Shown piece after piece: positions 46,799 to 58,732 of a stretch of DNA of 64,000 nucleotides. The notes below the pieces were generated by a model, which was not told the origin of the DNA, ran no database searches, and saw nothing but the letters and a program-made list of their open reading frames with translations. The stretch is from Brachionus manjavacas (lineage: Eukaryota; Rotifera; Eurotatoria; Ploima; Brachionidae). The position numbers and the translations under genes were made by a program. The first letter of the stretch is position 1; the number at the start of each line of letters is the position of its first letter. Location of the stretch: the NCBI GenBank assembly GCA_019054805.1, contig JAHQIY010000007.1, positions 1,555,501-1,619,500 on the forward strand. Direction: 5' to 3'.

Positions 46799-49700
46799 AA
46801 TTTGTGTGGAACACTATTCTAATGAGCAATTTCTCAAATCGAAACTTTCAAAATCAGGATTCAACTAATACTAGATTTTATTTGAATCTAAAATATAATT
46901 TTATTTAAAAGCTGTTTGATAAATTTTACAAAACATTTTTCGAAGCTCAAAACAATTTATTTTTTTTTAAATTCAAATTAAACACATTTATTTTAATTTA
47001 CTTATGGCTACGCTTCAATTAAATAATAAAATTCTCTCTCAAAAAAAAAAAACTAAAAAATTATTTTCACTTTTTGTCTCATAGAGCGCTCATGAGTTTT
47101 TTATTTGTTTGACTGAAATGATTGCTATCAAACTCGATTTTAGCTATGGCTTGTGATCACAATTATCTTTATAATTTGATAAGGAGGCATTTTGATTTTT
47201 TTTGGTAAGTCTATTACGAAATTATAATTTGACTAATGAGCCTTGTTTATGAAAACTTAAAGCCAAATAAAATAATATAATTAGAAATATTGATTGATTG
47301 TCGAGCTATCAACATTTTGTCAAAAATTTATTTTGCCCTCAGATTTGTGAAAAATTTGAAAACTTTTAATTTTAAAATTTCAATAAAGTCTCCCGATTAA
47401 AAGAAAGCTATCTATTTTGTGATTTAAATTCATCTAATTTTACCATCATAGCCCTATCCTTGACCCATTTTAATAATTTTAAAAATTCGGCAGCTTGCAT
47501 ACAAAAATAAAAATCAAGAAAATTTTAAATTTGTTCATTTTTCCTATTAATAAGAAGTTTCTAGATCAGTCTGCGTCATTAGAACTAAAATTATTTAAAT
47601 TTATTTTTCGGTTCAGTTTTTCAATCCTTAAAATTTCATACCTGAAACATATTAAAATAAATGCTTATAGCCAAAGTGTATGCTTGATTTTAAGTTTTGA
47701 ATTCTAATAAATGATTGAGTTCTTTTCATTTAAAAATTTTTCAATACATAACTTTTCTTACACATGATTAGATTAATTTAACTTCTAAAAAAATTTAATC
47801 TATGAAATTTCATTAATTCTCTAATGCTTCATAATTTTACAAATATGAAATTTTGTGCCAAAATTTTGTTTATATAGTATTTAGCTATTCTTGTATTTGA
47901 ATTTAATTCGACTAGCTCTTGGTTTTTTTCTTAGCTTTTTTTTTAAAGGTAGGTATCCGGATTTTTATCTTCGTAAGGTTTTAGTTTATGGAGCTAGAAA
48001 CATATAAAAATTTGCACACAAAGAAAACTTGCTTATTGTTTAATATTGTTGAGAAGCAATTCTCAAATATTTAAATTTGCATTTAGTAGAAATCTAGATG
48101 GATTATTAGCTTACCTGAAATTTTGTTTGTTTATGCGAATGGTTTTTCTAAGAAAAATTTTTTCAAATGATCTAAATCTGGCCATCTCTTTTAATTCAAA
48201 TGCCACAAACCGATTAGAAATAATCAAAAACCTAATATTAAAATAAAATTTTAAGTCATACTCTATATTTAGATTTCAACTTGTTTTATTTATTTGAATT
48301 ATGCATACTTCATTAAGGAATTCTCAATTTCAGGGACTGTTTTGCAAGCATGACAAAAATGCTTGCTTTTTACTTCATTAATCTCATAAAAATTCAAATA
48401 AATGACATCCAAAACTGTTGCTTATTGAAAAAATTTAAATAAAATAAATTTTTTAATTTAGAACTTTTTAAGAGTAAAAAAATCTTAGACCAAAATTTTA
48501 ATTTTAGATTTCTTTTAAAAATATTTATAAAAACATTAATAATCGATGAAATTTATTTATTCAGTTAGATTTTTTTTCGCTCATCTTATTTCACAAAAAT
48601 AAATTGCTCATTTTTTTCAAAAAAAATTTTACCAAGTTTAGTTTCACCATTAAGGGAACAACATATTCAAAAGAAATCTTTTGATATGATAGCTATACAA
48701 AGGTTCAAATTACTTATATAAAATATGTAAAAATGAAAATCTAAAATTATTGACAAAATATCCATTTTGAATTTTTAATCAAAATTTAAAAGCATCTTGA
48801 GCATTATCTTTTTAATTTTGTTCTGATTTAAAATTATGCTACAAATTCAAATTTATTTATGGTCAATTCAAGTCTACCCTTACTTCAAAAACTAATAAAA
48901 TTACAACAAATATCCAGATAACTCGTTTATTATATTGTCAAATAATAGTGTGAAATAAATTAGATTTTTTATGAATTTTCAGATGTAGACAAAGTTTGAA
49001 GTGCTCTTGATATCATCTAATTTTAAAAATTGACCAAAATTAAAAAAACTTTAACCCTAATAAATTAAATAAAAAAACACTTGTTTTATCCAATTTTATT
49101 TTCAATGATAGACTTTTTATAGTTATCAAATATGTTTGCTATCAAGATGATGAGGCCATTTAAATATGCGATAATTATAAGAGTTAGCTAGCAGTGTAAA
49201 GTAAGCGGATATAACCGATAGAAGCATTTTTCAGGCGATGACAGTTCCTTATTTCCTCACGACCGTCATTGCCAATTTAAGGACGATTTTGCAGTGACTG
49301 GAACAATGTCTAAATAGCTTCATAGTGACGGGAGCGATTTCGATACCATGTTAAGAGTTTCATTAGCAGTGTTTAATAAATATTTATAAATTTAATTTAG
49401 TTAATTTTTTTTTTACATTTTTTTTTCAAATTTAATTAAAAAAAATTTTTTTAAATTTTTTAAATATATTTATTTATTTTGAACTCAGGAAATCTTCTAT
49501 GTATTTACAGTTCTTTTAAGAACTTACGCCGAAATTGAAATTATCCAGCAATTTTTTGCAATTTTGACATGGTTTTCTTGTCGAGCTAATTGGACCAGAT
49601 GAGCTTGAATTTAGAAGTTGACTTATTAACAATCAATAATGTCTATCTTTTTGCTGAACTTTAAAAAAATCTGAATTAGTTTTCATCTTTTTTTTGCTCC

Positions 49701-50505
49701 AAGTAAAGATTCCTGGTCAATACAGTGTGTCAATTTATTTTTAATTTAAAGAAGTAGTTTAATTGCTTTTCAATGAACTTTCCCTAATTTATTTGCATAG
49801 TTCTTTGAGAAGGCAAAATGTAAATAATTTTACAAAATTACATTTTCTTTTTTTTGTTTTCTGATATTTTTTGTGCAACATTTCTGAAAATTTTTATCTT
49901 GGATTTTAAAAAGAAAGTCTTTTTTTAATTTTTTGAAGTATTGCTCAAAAATACTTTAAAATATAAAAAAATTAAAATGTAAAAATATAAAATTATTTAG
50001 CAGAACAAGGTTCAGGTTGTTACCATAATTCAAAATTAGATGAAAATATCAAAAATCGTTTAAATTAAAAATCGCTTATTAATTTTTTTTAATTTAAATA
50101 AATTAGTCTCATAAAAATTGTAAGCGTCAATTTTTCTAATATGAAAAAAAATTGTAGAATTACATTGGTATCTTACCAATAACCTAATTAGCCAGTTTCT
50201 AGATAGGAATTTATTTATTATGATATTTTGTTAGGTTTCACCTGAACAAAAATTTATATTAAGAAAAAAAATTCTATTTTAAAAACATAATCAAAAATTG
50301 TTAAAATATATTGATTAAATAAAATTAAGACCCTTGGTTAGCAACAGATCAAAAAAGCAATTAAATCCAAACTTATTAGTTATTCACTCATTACCTAAAT
50401 CTGTTGTCAAAACAAGAGTCCAGAATAAATGTTACTCGTATTTACAATTTTAATAAATAAATTAAAGATAGAAAAAAACGAAGCAAAATTTAAAAAATAA
50501 GAGTG
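46799..50505. other. AT-rich spacer upstream of ATPase copy 2
   Basis: No coding exon recognised. A less AT-rich patch at 49195-49370 has an imperfect inverted pair (GGCGATGACAG and CCGTCATTGCC) but no identifiable function. The promoter of ATPase copy 2 should lie just right of 46798. Confidence 0.5.
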
Positions 50506-53500
50506 TTAAAATTCAACAATCTCGGCCAATGTTTCATTTCTCTTAATAAAATCGGCTCTATTTTCTACTTTATTTGTGGTGTACTCATTTGGTGTTTGAT
50601 CTATGTCCAAAATGGTAGGTTTGAGTGATGTAAAAAATTTCTGTTGATTGACAAATTTTATTATTTTATTAGAATTGATTATATAAAATCTTACCTCTGC
50701 CATAGTCTTGCCCGGTGACTTAACAAGCGTGTGTATTGCTCCTAATGGAACGGCTAAAATTGAAACTAAAGCAATACACCATCCGAAAATCTGAGCACCA
50801 GCTGGAAACTCATAGCTTCCGTATTTGATCGGCTCATATCTGATCCAATTAAATAACCAAACCACTGTGATAAACAACGGTGATACGACATACCAACATA
50901 CTGTAAAATATTTAGCTGGTTTACTTCCAGTCATTAAAAACACATTTTTAGCTAAGCGATTCGCACCTTGTCAAAAAATTAGTTATATAAATGATTTAAT
51001 GAAAAATTTAATAAAAAATTTAATACCATAAATCCAAACTATGGCTATGATTTCAAAAAAGGCAATGTAAAAAAGTGATACACCGGCCGAAAAAAAGTCA
51101 ACTATTGTGAAGTAGTAGATTCCACCCTTTACAAAATAAATTATAGTCTATTTTTATTTAAGATAATTAAATTTACCGGGCAAATGTTCGGTAGTGAAAA
51201 AAAGAAAGTGAACACGCATACAATCAGAACTAAGATTTCTCTTTTTTTAATATATTTTTTGACTTTTAAGTGAAATTCGTCCTCTATTGTAGTAACTACT
51301 GTTTCTACCATTGTAAACTAAAAAAATTTAATAAAAAAAAATTTAAAGGAGATGATGAAGTTTAGTGCAGTTAAGAAGGAACAAATTACAAAATGACAAC
51401 ATTATTTGTTATGAAGGTACCATAAATAAAATAAAAGTTGTTCAAGGTGAAAAAAAAAATTTTAAACCAAAATACAGCTTATGCAAAAGTCGCTAAAATA
51501 TACACGCCATAATAATGTGTGGTTAGTTTGTAGAGTTTTTGTAAAGGCTGAATAAATATTTAATATATTTTTTCTCGCCTTAAACTACTTTAATTTTATC
51601 AATAGCACCTTCATATCAAATTTTTTTTCCATTTTCCAATTTTTTCCTACTCAATTGTTCTTAACTTCACCCTCTCTATTTTTAGAGGGAACCATATAAA
51701 ATCAATGTCGCTTAAGATCATCCAAAGAAGAACAGTTTCAAAAACAACTTTTTCTAGCGAGCTCGTTCAAAATTTCAAGAAATAAATTTATTAATCAAAT
51801 TGTATTCTAAAGTTTTCTTAAGTTTTTTGTGTTTTTTAATTTTTAAGTACTAAAAATTTGATTAAAAATACTTTGAAAATATTATTTTGAACGGTCTAAA
51901 GATGCGCTATCATGCGACACTTCTTTTATACTATTTCCACTTTATTTAAATTTATTTTGCTGGTCTTACTTGACTATCAATGCCTAACATGAAAATCATA
52001 GTGAAGAATAATATGCCCCAAATGGGAGATAGTGTCATATTTCTAATGGCCTCCGGAAGAACCCTTAAAATAATGTTTGCTAGAAAGTTTCAATTAAATT
52101 CTACAAAAATAATTACATAAAAATCAATCCCGGACCCGACTCAATGACATCATCCACAGTTTTTGATTGTGTCTTAGCTATATAGCCAAGAACACTAAAT
52201 ACCGTGGATCCACATACTAAACTAGTGAAAGCGTCTACAATCGAAATTGCTATTACATTCCTGATTTTAAAAAATAATTAAAAAACTTTTATTAAATTAA
52301 AATTCAAAAAATTACCCTAAAATTTTATTGCTTCTTTTATTGTAACTTGACATCGAAATCAAGCCTCCGAATGTGACACCAATTGAATTAAAATTTTGAA
52401 TAGCGGCATTAGCCCATACCTAAAATAAAGATAAAATATTTAATTAAAGAATAGAAGATCAAAAATCGATCCAATCTTTAATAAAGATAATTCAGGAAAT
52501 TTTATTTTAAATTGCTATTCAAGATCAAAAGACTAAATAAGATCAGATTAAGATTTGGATTTTCTATCTTAAGAAAATTTGATATTTTAAATATTTATGG
52601 ATTTCAAAATTACCGATGGCTTCAATAGATCTCCCCATTTTGGAATCAAAAAATATTTTAGTCCTTCGATTGATCCGTCTAAAGTAACGCCTCTTACTAA
52701 TATGATGATCAAAACTAAATATGGAAATATGGCTGTTACATAAACGACCTGAATAAGAGTAATCAAGGATAAACAAAAATAACCAAATGAATGAATTCAG
52801 AATTTACTTTTCCTGTTGATTTAACTCCCTTCCAAATACAAAAATAGACCAAAATCCATCCCAATATAACTAATAGTAAAAGGTCTACTTTGGGAAGCCC
52901 AAACTCTTCGAAAGAAGAACTCTGATTTAAAATTTTAAATCTTAAAATTTTTCCAATTTAGTTGATAGATTATATTTGAAAAAGTATTTACCGAAAAAAT
53001 TCCTCAGTTGGTGACCGAGAGTCATTGCTTGTTTTGAGACTTGGATCCAAAGAGCCATCCCAACAATCAATTGTATTCCAGCTATTGTTGCAGCCTTGCC
53101 ATCTAACTTCTGTGCCAATTGAACTGAATAAATAGTACAAATCCCATGCAATTATTACTATGTAATAAGTGGTGAGAAAAAATGAGAGCACAACAGTGGC
53201 AATTCCGGTTCCTTTAAACAGTGGACAAATTCGCGACATGGCTCCAATAGGCCCTCTTTGAGTAAACTGCCCGACAGAAAATTCCATGAACATCAAAGGA
53301 ATTGCTACGATTAAAAGATTTATGAAGTATGGAATCAAAAATGCACCACCGCCACTTTTAGCACAGAGATAGCCGAATCTCCATACATTTCCTATAAAAA
53401 TATTATTATAAAATTTGAAAAATGAAAATTTTAATTCGTGCCTAATCCGACTGAGTAGCCGATACATGCCAGCAAAAATTCCATTCTACCACCCCAGTTC

Positions 53501-53646
53501 TCTCTCACTTCCGAGTTAGTGTCCTCACTGCTGGTGTCTGTCGTATCATCAATGCTTAGTTTTAGTTCTAATTTAGACTGAGTTGAGGAATAGTCGTCTT
53601 TTGATAGAGGGATGATTTCTCGCTTCATTTTTTTAATTTCTTTCAT
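50506..53646 (-). CDS. SLC6-family Na+(/Cl-)-coupled transporter, amino-acid/GABA-type branch
   Basis: Twelve-helix plasma-membrane symporter of the neurotransmitter/amino-acid family. Eleven exons: 53646-53442, 53391-52992, 52919-52808, 52748-52614, 52419-52316, 52260-52117, 52063-51970, 51317-51177, 51126-51027, 50966-50695, 50640-50506, giving 613 aa. TM1 reads [16 protein letters not shown]. The Gly where monoamine carriers have Asp puts it with GABA, taurine, creatine, proline or glycine carriers. Other landmarks: [10 protein letters not shown], the extracellular-loop cysteines ([14 protein letters not shown]), [27 protein letters not shown] and MLGIDSQ. Oddities: RFGYLC where the family has RFPYLC; TM6 reads [11 protein letters not shown] rather than FFSYGLGLG; intron 1 is GC-AG; intron 7 is 652 bp; intron 10 (54 bp) has no in-frame stop. 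Substrate cannot be assigned. Confidence 0.94.
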
Positions 53647-56600
53647 TTTTGAATTAAATCTATTTTTAAAAAAATCTAAAATAATCTAAAAATTTAAACA
53701 ACTTCTAAAAGTGTTTTATCTATTCTAAATTGTGCAAAAAAAAGCTTATCTCCAATTAAGCTTTTATAATAATTGTTTAGAAATATTTGAAATATAAGAA
53801 ATCACCTTTACAATATGATCTTTAGGAAAATTTGAATCAAATTTAAATTAATTTTAGATAAGAAACCTGTAATCTATACCAAAAAATGTTCAACTTACTT
53901 GATACAAAAAATTTGAAAGAGAACAATTTCAAAATAATTCTATTTTTTTTTCAGAATAAATTTTGCCTAAAAATTAAAAAAAAAACATCATCTATTTTGT
54001 ATGCTTAGTGATAGTGTGTTAATTTTTTTTCAAAATTTAATTTAATTTATACACAATTTAAACACACTTTGGTTTTAAAATATTTTGTTTGAAAATCTAA
54101 GATTCTAACTCTTAATTTATATACTAGTCATATTAAGCTTTAAAAAGACCGCTAAGTTAAAGTGACGTTAAACTGAACAAATTAAAAACTTGCAAACTGG
54201 TCTAAAAAAAATTTAAACATGTTGAGTGAAAAAAAATTTAGCTCAATTGACAATTTTTAAATTTTAGCTTAATTACTAGCGATGAATATATCCACTATTT
54301 TAACTAGTTTTAAAAAATGGATCTAATTATGATTATGTTGAGCATGACGCTAAAGAACAGACTGAACCAAGCTTTAATCAATGTGGATGTTGGCATGCTA
54401 TTGGATGTACCTAAACACAAAATTATTCAATTATGATTTTTTCGATAATTTATGAAATTTACCAAGTGATAATTTTCGATAAATGGAGTGAGCGGATGTA
54501 AACAGAAATCTGAGAGGTTCCATTACTGTTTCTGTTTCAAATAATAATATTAATTAAGTTGACTCTTATGAAATTATCACAATTTTAAAAAATTTTAACC
54601 CAAATACCTTCAGTTAAGTCAATCGACTTTAAAAATTGAAAAATTATTTTCAAGTAAAATTTAATTTGATTTCACTTAATAATTCTCAAAATAAATATGA
54701 ATGAAAAAAAAATGACTAAAATAAATGGACTCAAGATTTAACAGATCAATGTTGGAAAAAAATAGTCTAAAAAATTGAAAAATTAGATTATAAATTAAAT
54801 TGGTTTTTAATTTTATACTTTTCTAAATTTTGTTGCCTCATTTTGTTAATGTCATAGTTTTTAATGATTCGACAAAAAAAAATTTAATTAAGGCGAATTC
54901 TTCTTTATTTATTTGCTAAATAAATAATCAATTTAACTTATTTCTAATGACACATGACTTTTTTGAAGCCTTTTAGATGATTACGCATGCTTCCAATTTA
55001 ACTCACCTGAATTTTTGTAATTGTTTCAAATTTTAAAAATTTTCTCAAACAAAAACTGGAAAAAAAAAATCCTTAACTACGCATAACTGTCTATTTTTTC
55101 CTTGATTGTTAGAATTAAAGAAAAAATAAATTTGAATTATTTTAGAATTTCTTTAGCTTAAAATCTGAAAATTTTAAAACAAACTAAGAAAAAATATGAA
55201 ATAAATGTTATTCTATCTTTGGAAATTTTTCTTCAAAAAAGTAAAAGTTATTAATTTATAAAGCTAAAATGATCAAATTCCAAGTCAAACAAAAAACTTT
55301 TTAAATGTCTTTTAGGCTCAAAAGTTTAAAGAATGTTTTGTTATCTAAAAAATTGAAATCTTGTAAGATAAAAAGCTGATCATTTATAAATTTAAATATT
55401 AGATAACAAAAACGAAGCTAACTTTTTTTAATCGTTTAAATAAAAATAATTAAAAATAAATTAAGAATTTTAATGCATTGAATTATTGATTTTTTAATTT
55501 TTTAAACTAATTAAATTTTTATTTTCATTTATATTTCCTTTTCAAAAATTGAATATTTAAAATTATAAAAAAAAAAATTGAAAATTTTGATTTCAAAGAA
55601 TTCATTGTACAAAAAAAATTTCATCATTATACCCCGTCCTTTTTGTGGAGCTGGCGATGATCTTTATTTCAATTAGTTTTTGGCTGCTCATGCGATTTTT
55701 TTAGTTCAAAACAAAATAAAAAAAAAACGGTCAAATTTTTTATCTAAAGTTAGATAAATTTTAAAAATTCTTTGCATATATTAAATTCCTGAATTATACT
55801 TTGTTACCATTAAATTAATTTATTCTCATACCTTTTTCCTTAGCGAAACTTTAAATTGCTTTTAGATAATTGATTATTTAAAAAATTATATTATTTAAAA
55901 GTTTTATTTTGAAAAAAATGACTCAACAATCAAACAAATTATGAAATTGTTACCTTAGCAAAATTGATTAAAGAAAATGTTTTTTTGTTACATTAATATA
56001 GTTCTGTAAATAAAGGTGGTATTTATTAGCTTACTTTTAAATTAACAGCCAAACGTTCCAAAACTATTCAAAACACTGACATTTTATAGCTAAAGCAAAA
56101 GCGCTTGTTGCCAAACTCAAATCACATGAAGAAATCCAAAGTTTGGAAATAAAAAAATAGAATTGTTATGTAAACTAATTCAATTACTTAATGACATCAG
56201 TTCTGAAGCGTATTTTAAAAATATTAAATTAAACATAACATTAAGAATGGCTTTATATAAGCTGTATTCTTTTATTTGAATGTATGCAAACTTGTTACTT
56301 AAACCGCTTAGATAAAAATTATGCCTCAAGCGATATTATTTAACATTTAATGATTTGTAAAATTTCTTTTTAAAATCTCAACTATAAATTTTATTATCTA
56401 ATTCATCGTTTTTTTCTTAAATAAAATATCATCTCAAGCTTTCCCTACCAGGATTTTTTTAGGTTTTTTAAAGAAAAAACAAAGAAAAACCTTTGCTATT
56501 TCTCTTATTTAAAACATAAAATAAAAAAGTTTACTTTAACATATTTTAAATATAAATTTTTTCATAAATTTTATTTCAAATCGTTCGCTTTTTTATATAT

Positions 56601-58732
56601 CTAAAAAAATGATTTTAATTTTTTCTTTCTAGCAAAAGCTTCTTTCTTTAAATGCATGTAAAGACAAAAATTTTATTTTTCGCTTGCTCAGAGTTAGAAT
56701 AATTCATTACAAAAATACAATATTTAAGGGAATACATGAAGAAAGTTTTTAACTTAGAAAACTAAGTTAATGTTTTATCAAAATTTGTTGTACTTTAATG
56801 ATTACAGATAAAATGAATAAAAATGTATTTTCAAATAATTTTAATTTCTGAAATTTAACGCAAGACTAAAAAATAACTCCATTTTTTTAAATTCTTATAA
56901 TCTTGAAATGATATAATTGAAATTTTGTATCTAAAAACTCAATTTTTGAAATAGAAATAATCAAAATTAAATTCAAAAATTAAAATTTTTTATTAGTAAT
57001 AAAGAAAATTTTTTAGATATTGGTAAATAGTAATTTTTTATTCTATTGAGAAAACTTTAGAGTCCAAATTAAATGAAGAGAATAAATTCTTTTAAAAATA
57101 AAATACCCTCTTTTAGGAATATTTTTGCTAATTACCAAAATATGTTTGTGTATTATTAAGAAAAAATCAAACAGCTTCGGTTAATAAATTTTTGAAGATA
57201 ATCTTTAAATTTTTGTTAACAATAGTTTTTTATTTTAAATACTCTTTTAAATTTAGAATCTAAATAATATTTATGAATTATAAAAATAATTAAGCTACCT
57301 GTTTTTATTCTATTTATATAGTTTTAATTAGTTATGAGTAAAGTTATTTTTTTCCTAATTTGTTTTGAATATTGTCAAGGCGTTTACATTTAATTAAATT
57401 GCTTGGCAATGAATAATTTAAGATAAATTCAAGAAATTCTTGCACATAAAATTTTGAACAAAACTAGTCTTTAAATTCAGCCATACGAGCTCACTCTTTT
57501 CAAAATTCTTAATGTTTTTACAGTTAACTTATATCTAATAGTTTAAAATAAATTAATAAATATTAATTGTGATTTGTATTTTTTTAGTTACATGTCAAAT
57601 TGATATATCTTTACTCGATTTATTTAATTTATTTACCAAATAGTTCATAAATTAAACTTTTAATTAAAAAGGTTTGAGAATACAAAAATAAATAAAATAT
57701 CTTTTATAATTTTATAAAAAAAATATCTAATTATAAGGAAAAATTGAAATTAATGAAAAAAGTTTGATTCAAGTTTAAGAAAAGCATTTTTCTCAATACA
57801 AGAAAATTAAGAACAAAGTTCTTAGTTCTTTTTCTAATCCTACTGTTTTAATTCCTTTGATCAATTTTAAGAAAATTCGTAAAATTATTTACCACAAATT
57901 TTTAATGGACAAGTCAAATATCATTAAAAATGTTGGAATTTTGTCTCATTTAAGTAGAGCATTTCTTTTTGATCCATTTTAATATTTTCCTGTGAATTTG
58001 GAATCAAAAACAAAATTAGTTTGATCTTTAATTTATTTAAAAATTTTACAATTTACTATAATTTCACTTGACGAGAAAAACCTACCCTTCGGTCTTTACG
58101 TCAAAATGTTGAAAGAGAATTTTTCAAAATTTATTGAGAAATATCGAAAAAAAATCCAAAAACATCCATCACTTTCTAAACAGATAAAAAGCACTAGGTT
58201 TGTAAACATTTTTAAAAGCTATTTCTTTAACTTTGAATCTTGATTTTTTAACATTCTAGGTTGACTCTTTCTTAACTCGGATCAGGTTAAAAGATCAGAT
58301 TTTGCGCTTTGACCATTCTTAGTGTTAAAAGTCGAATATTCGACAAAAAATATGTATAATAAAATAATTTAATCATTTAAGTCTTTATGGATTTGTTTGG
58401 ATTTAATCACAATTCTGATTAAAACAGTTTATAAAATTTTTTTTTTTAAAATTTCCTCTTTTAACTATCAAAATTTCTTTGTAAACTTCAATAGATAAAA
58501 AATGATTTAAAAATCAATTAAAATTAAAAATATTAAAATTTAATAAATTTCGGTGAAGGTGAATTTTTTATTATATTTGATGGTTCCTATAGAAACTAAA
58601 TTTTATATTTTATTATATATGTATTTTTATCAAATTTCTCTGTATACAAGAGTTGTTCCTAACTAAAATCAGGACTTCAATCGATTGGGACCTTAAAATT
58701 TTACCATTTTGAATTAAATTTTGCATCACAAA
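53647..58732. other. Long AT-rich spacer between SLC6 and CFAP91
   Basis: About 5 kb between two divergently transcribed genes; must hold both promoters. I recognise no exon, RNA gene or transposon domain. Confidence 0.5.

Noticed and set aside
49195..49370. Less AT-rich patch with imperfect inverted words
   Set aside because: No open frame, RNA-gene fold or second copy that I could find; too little to name.
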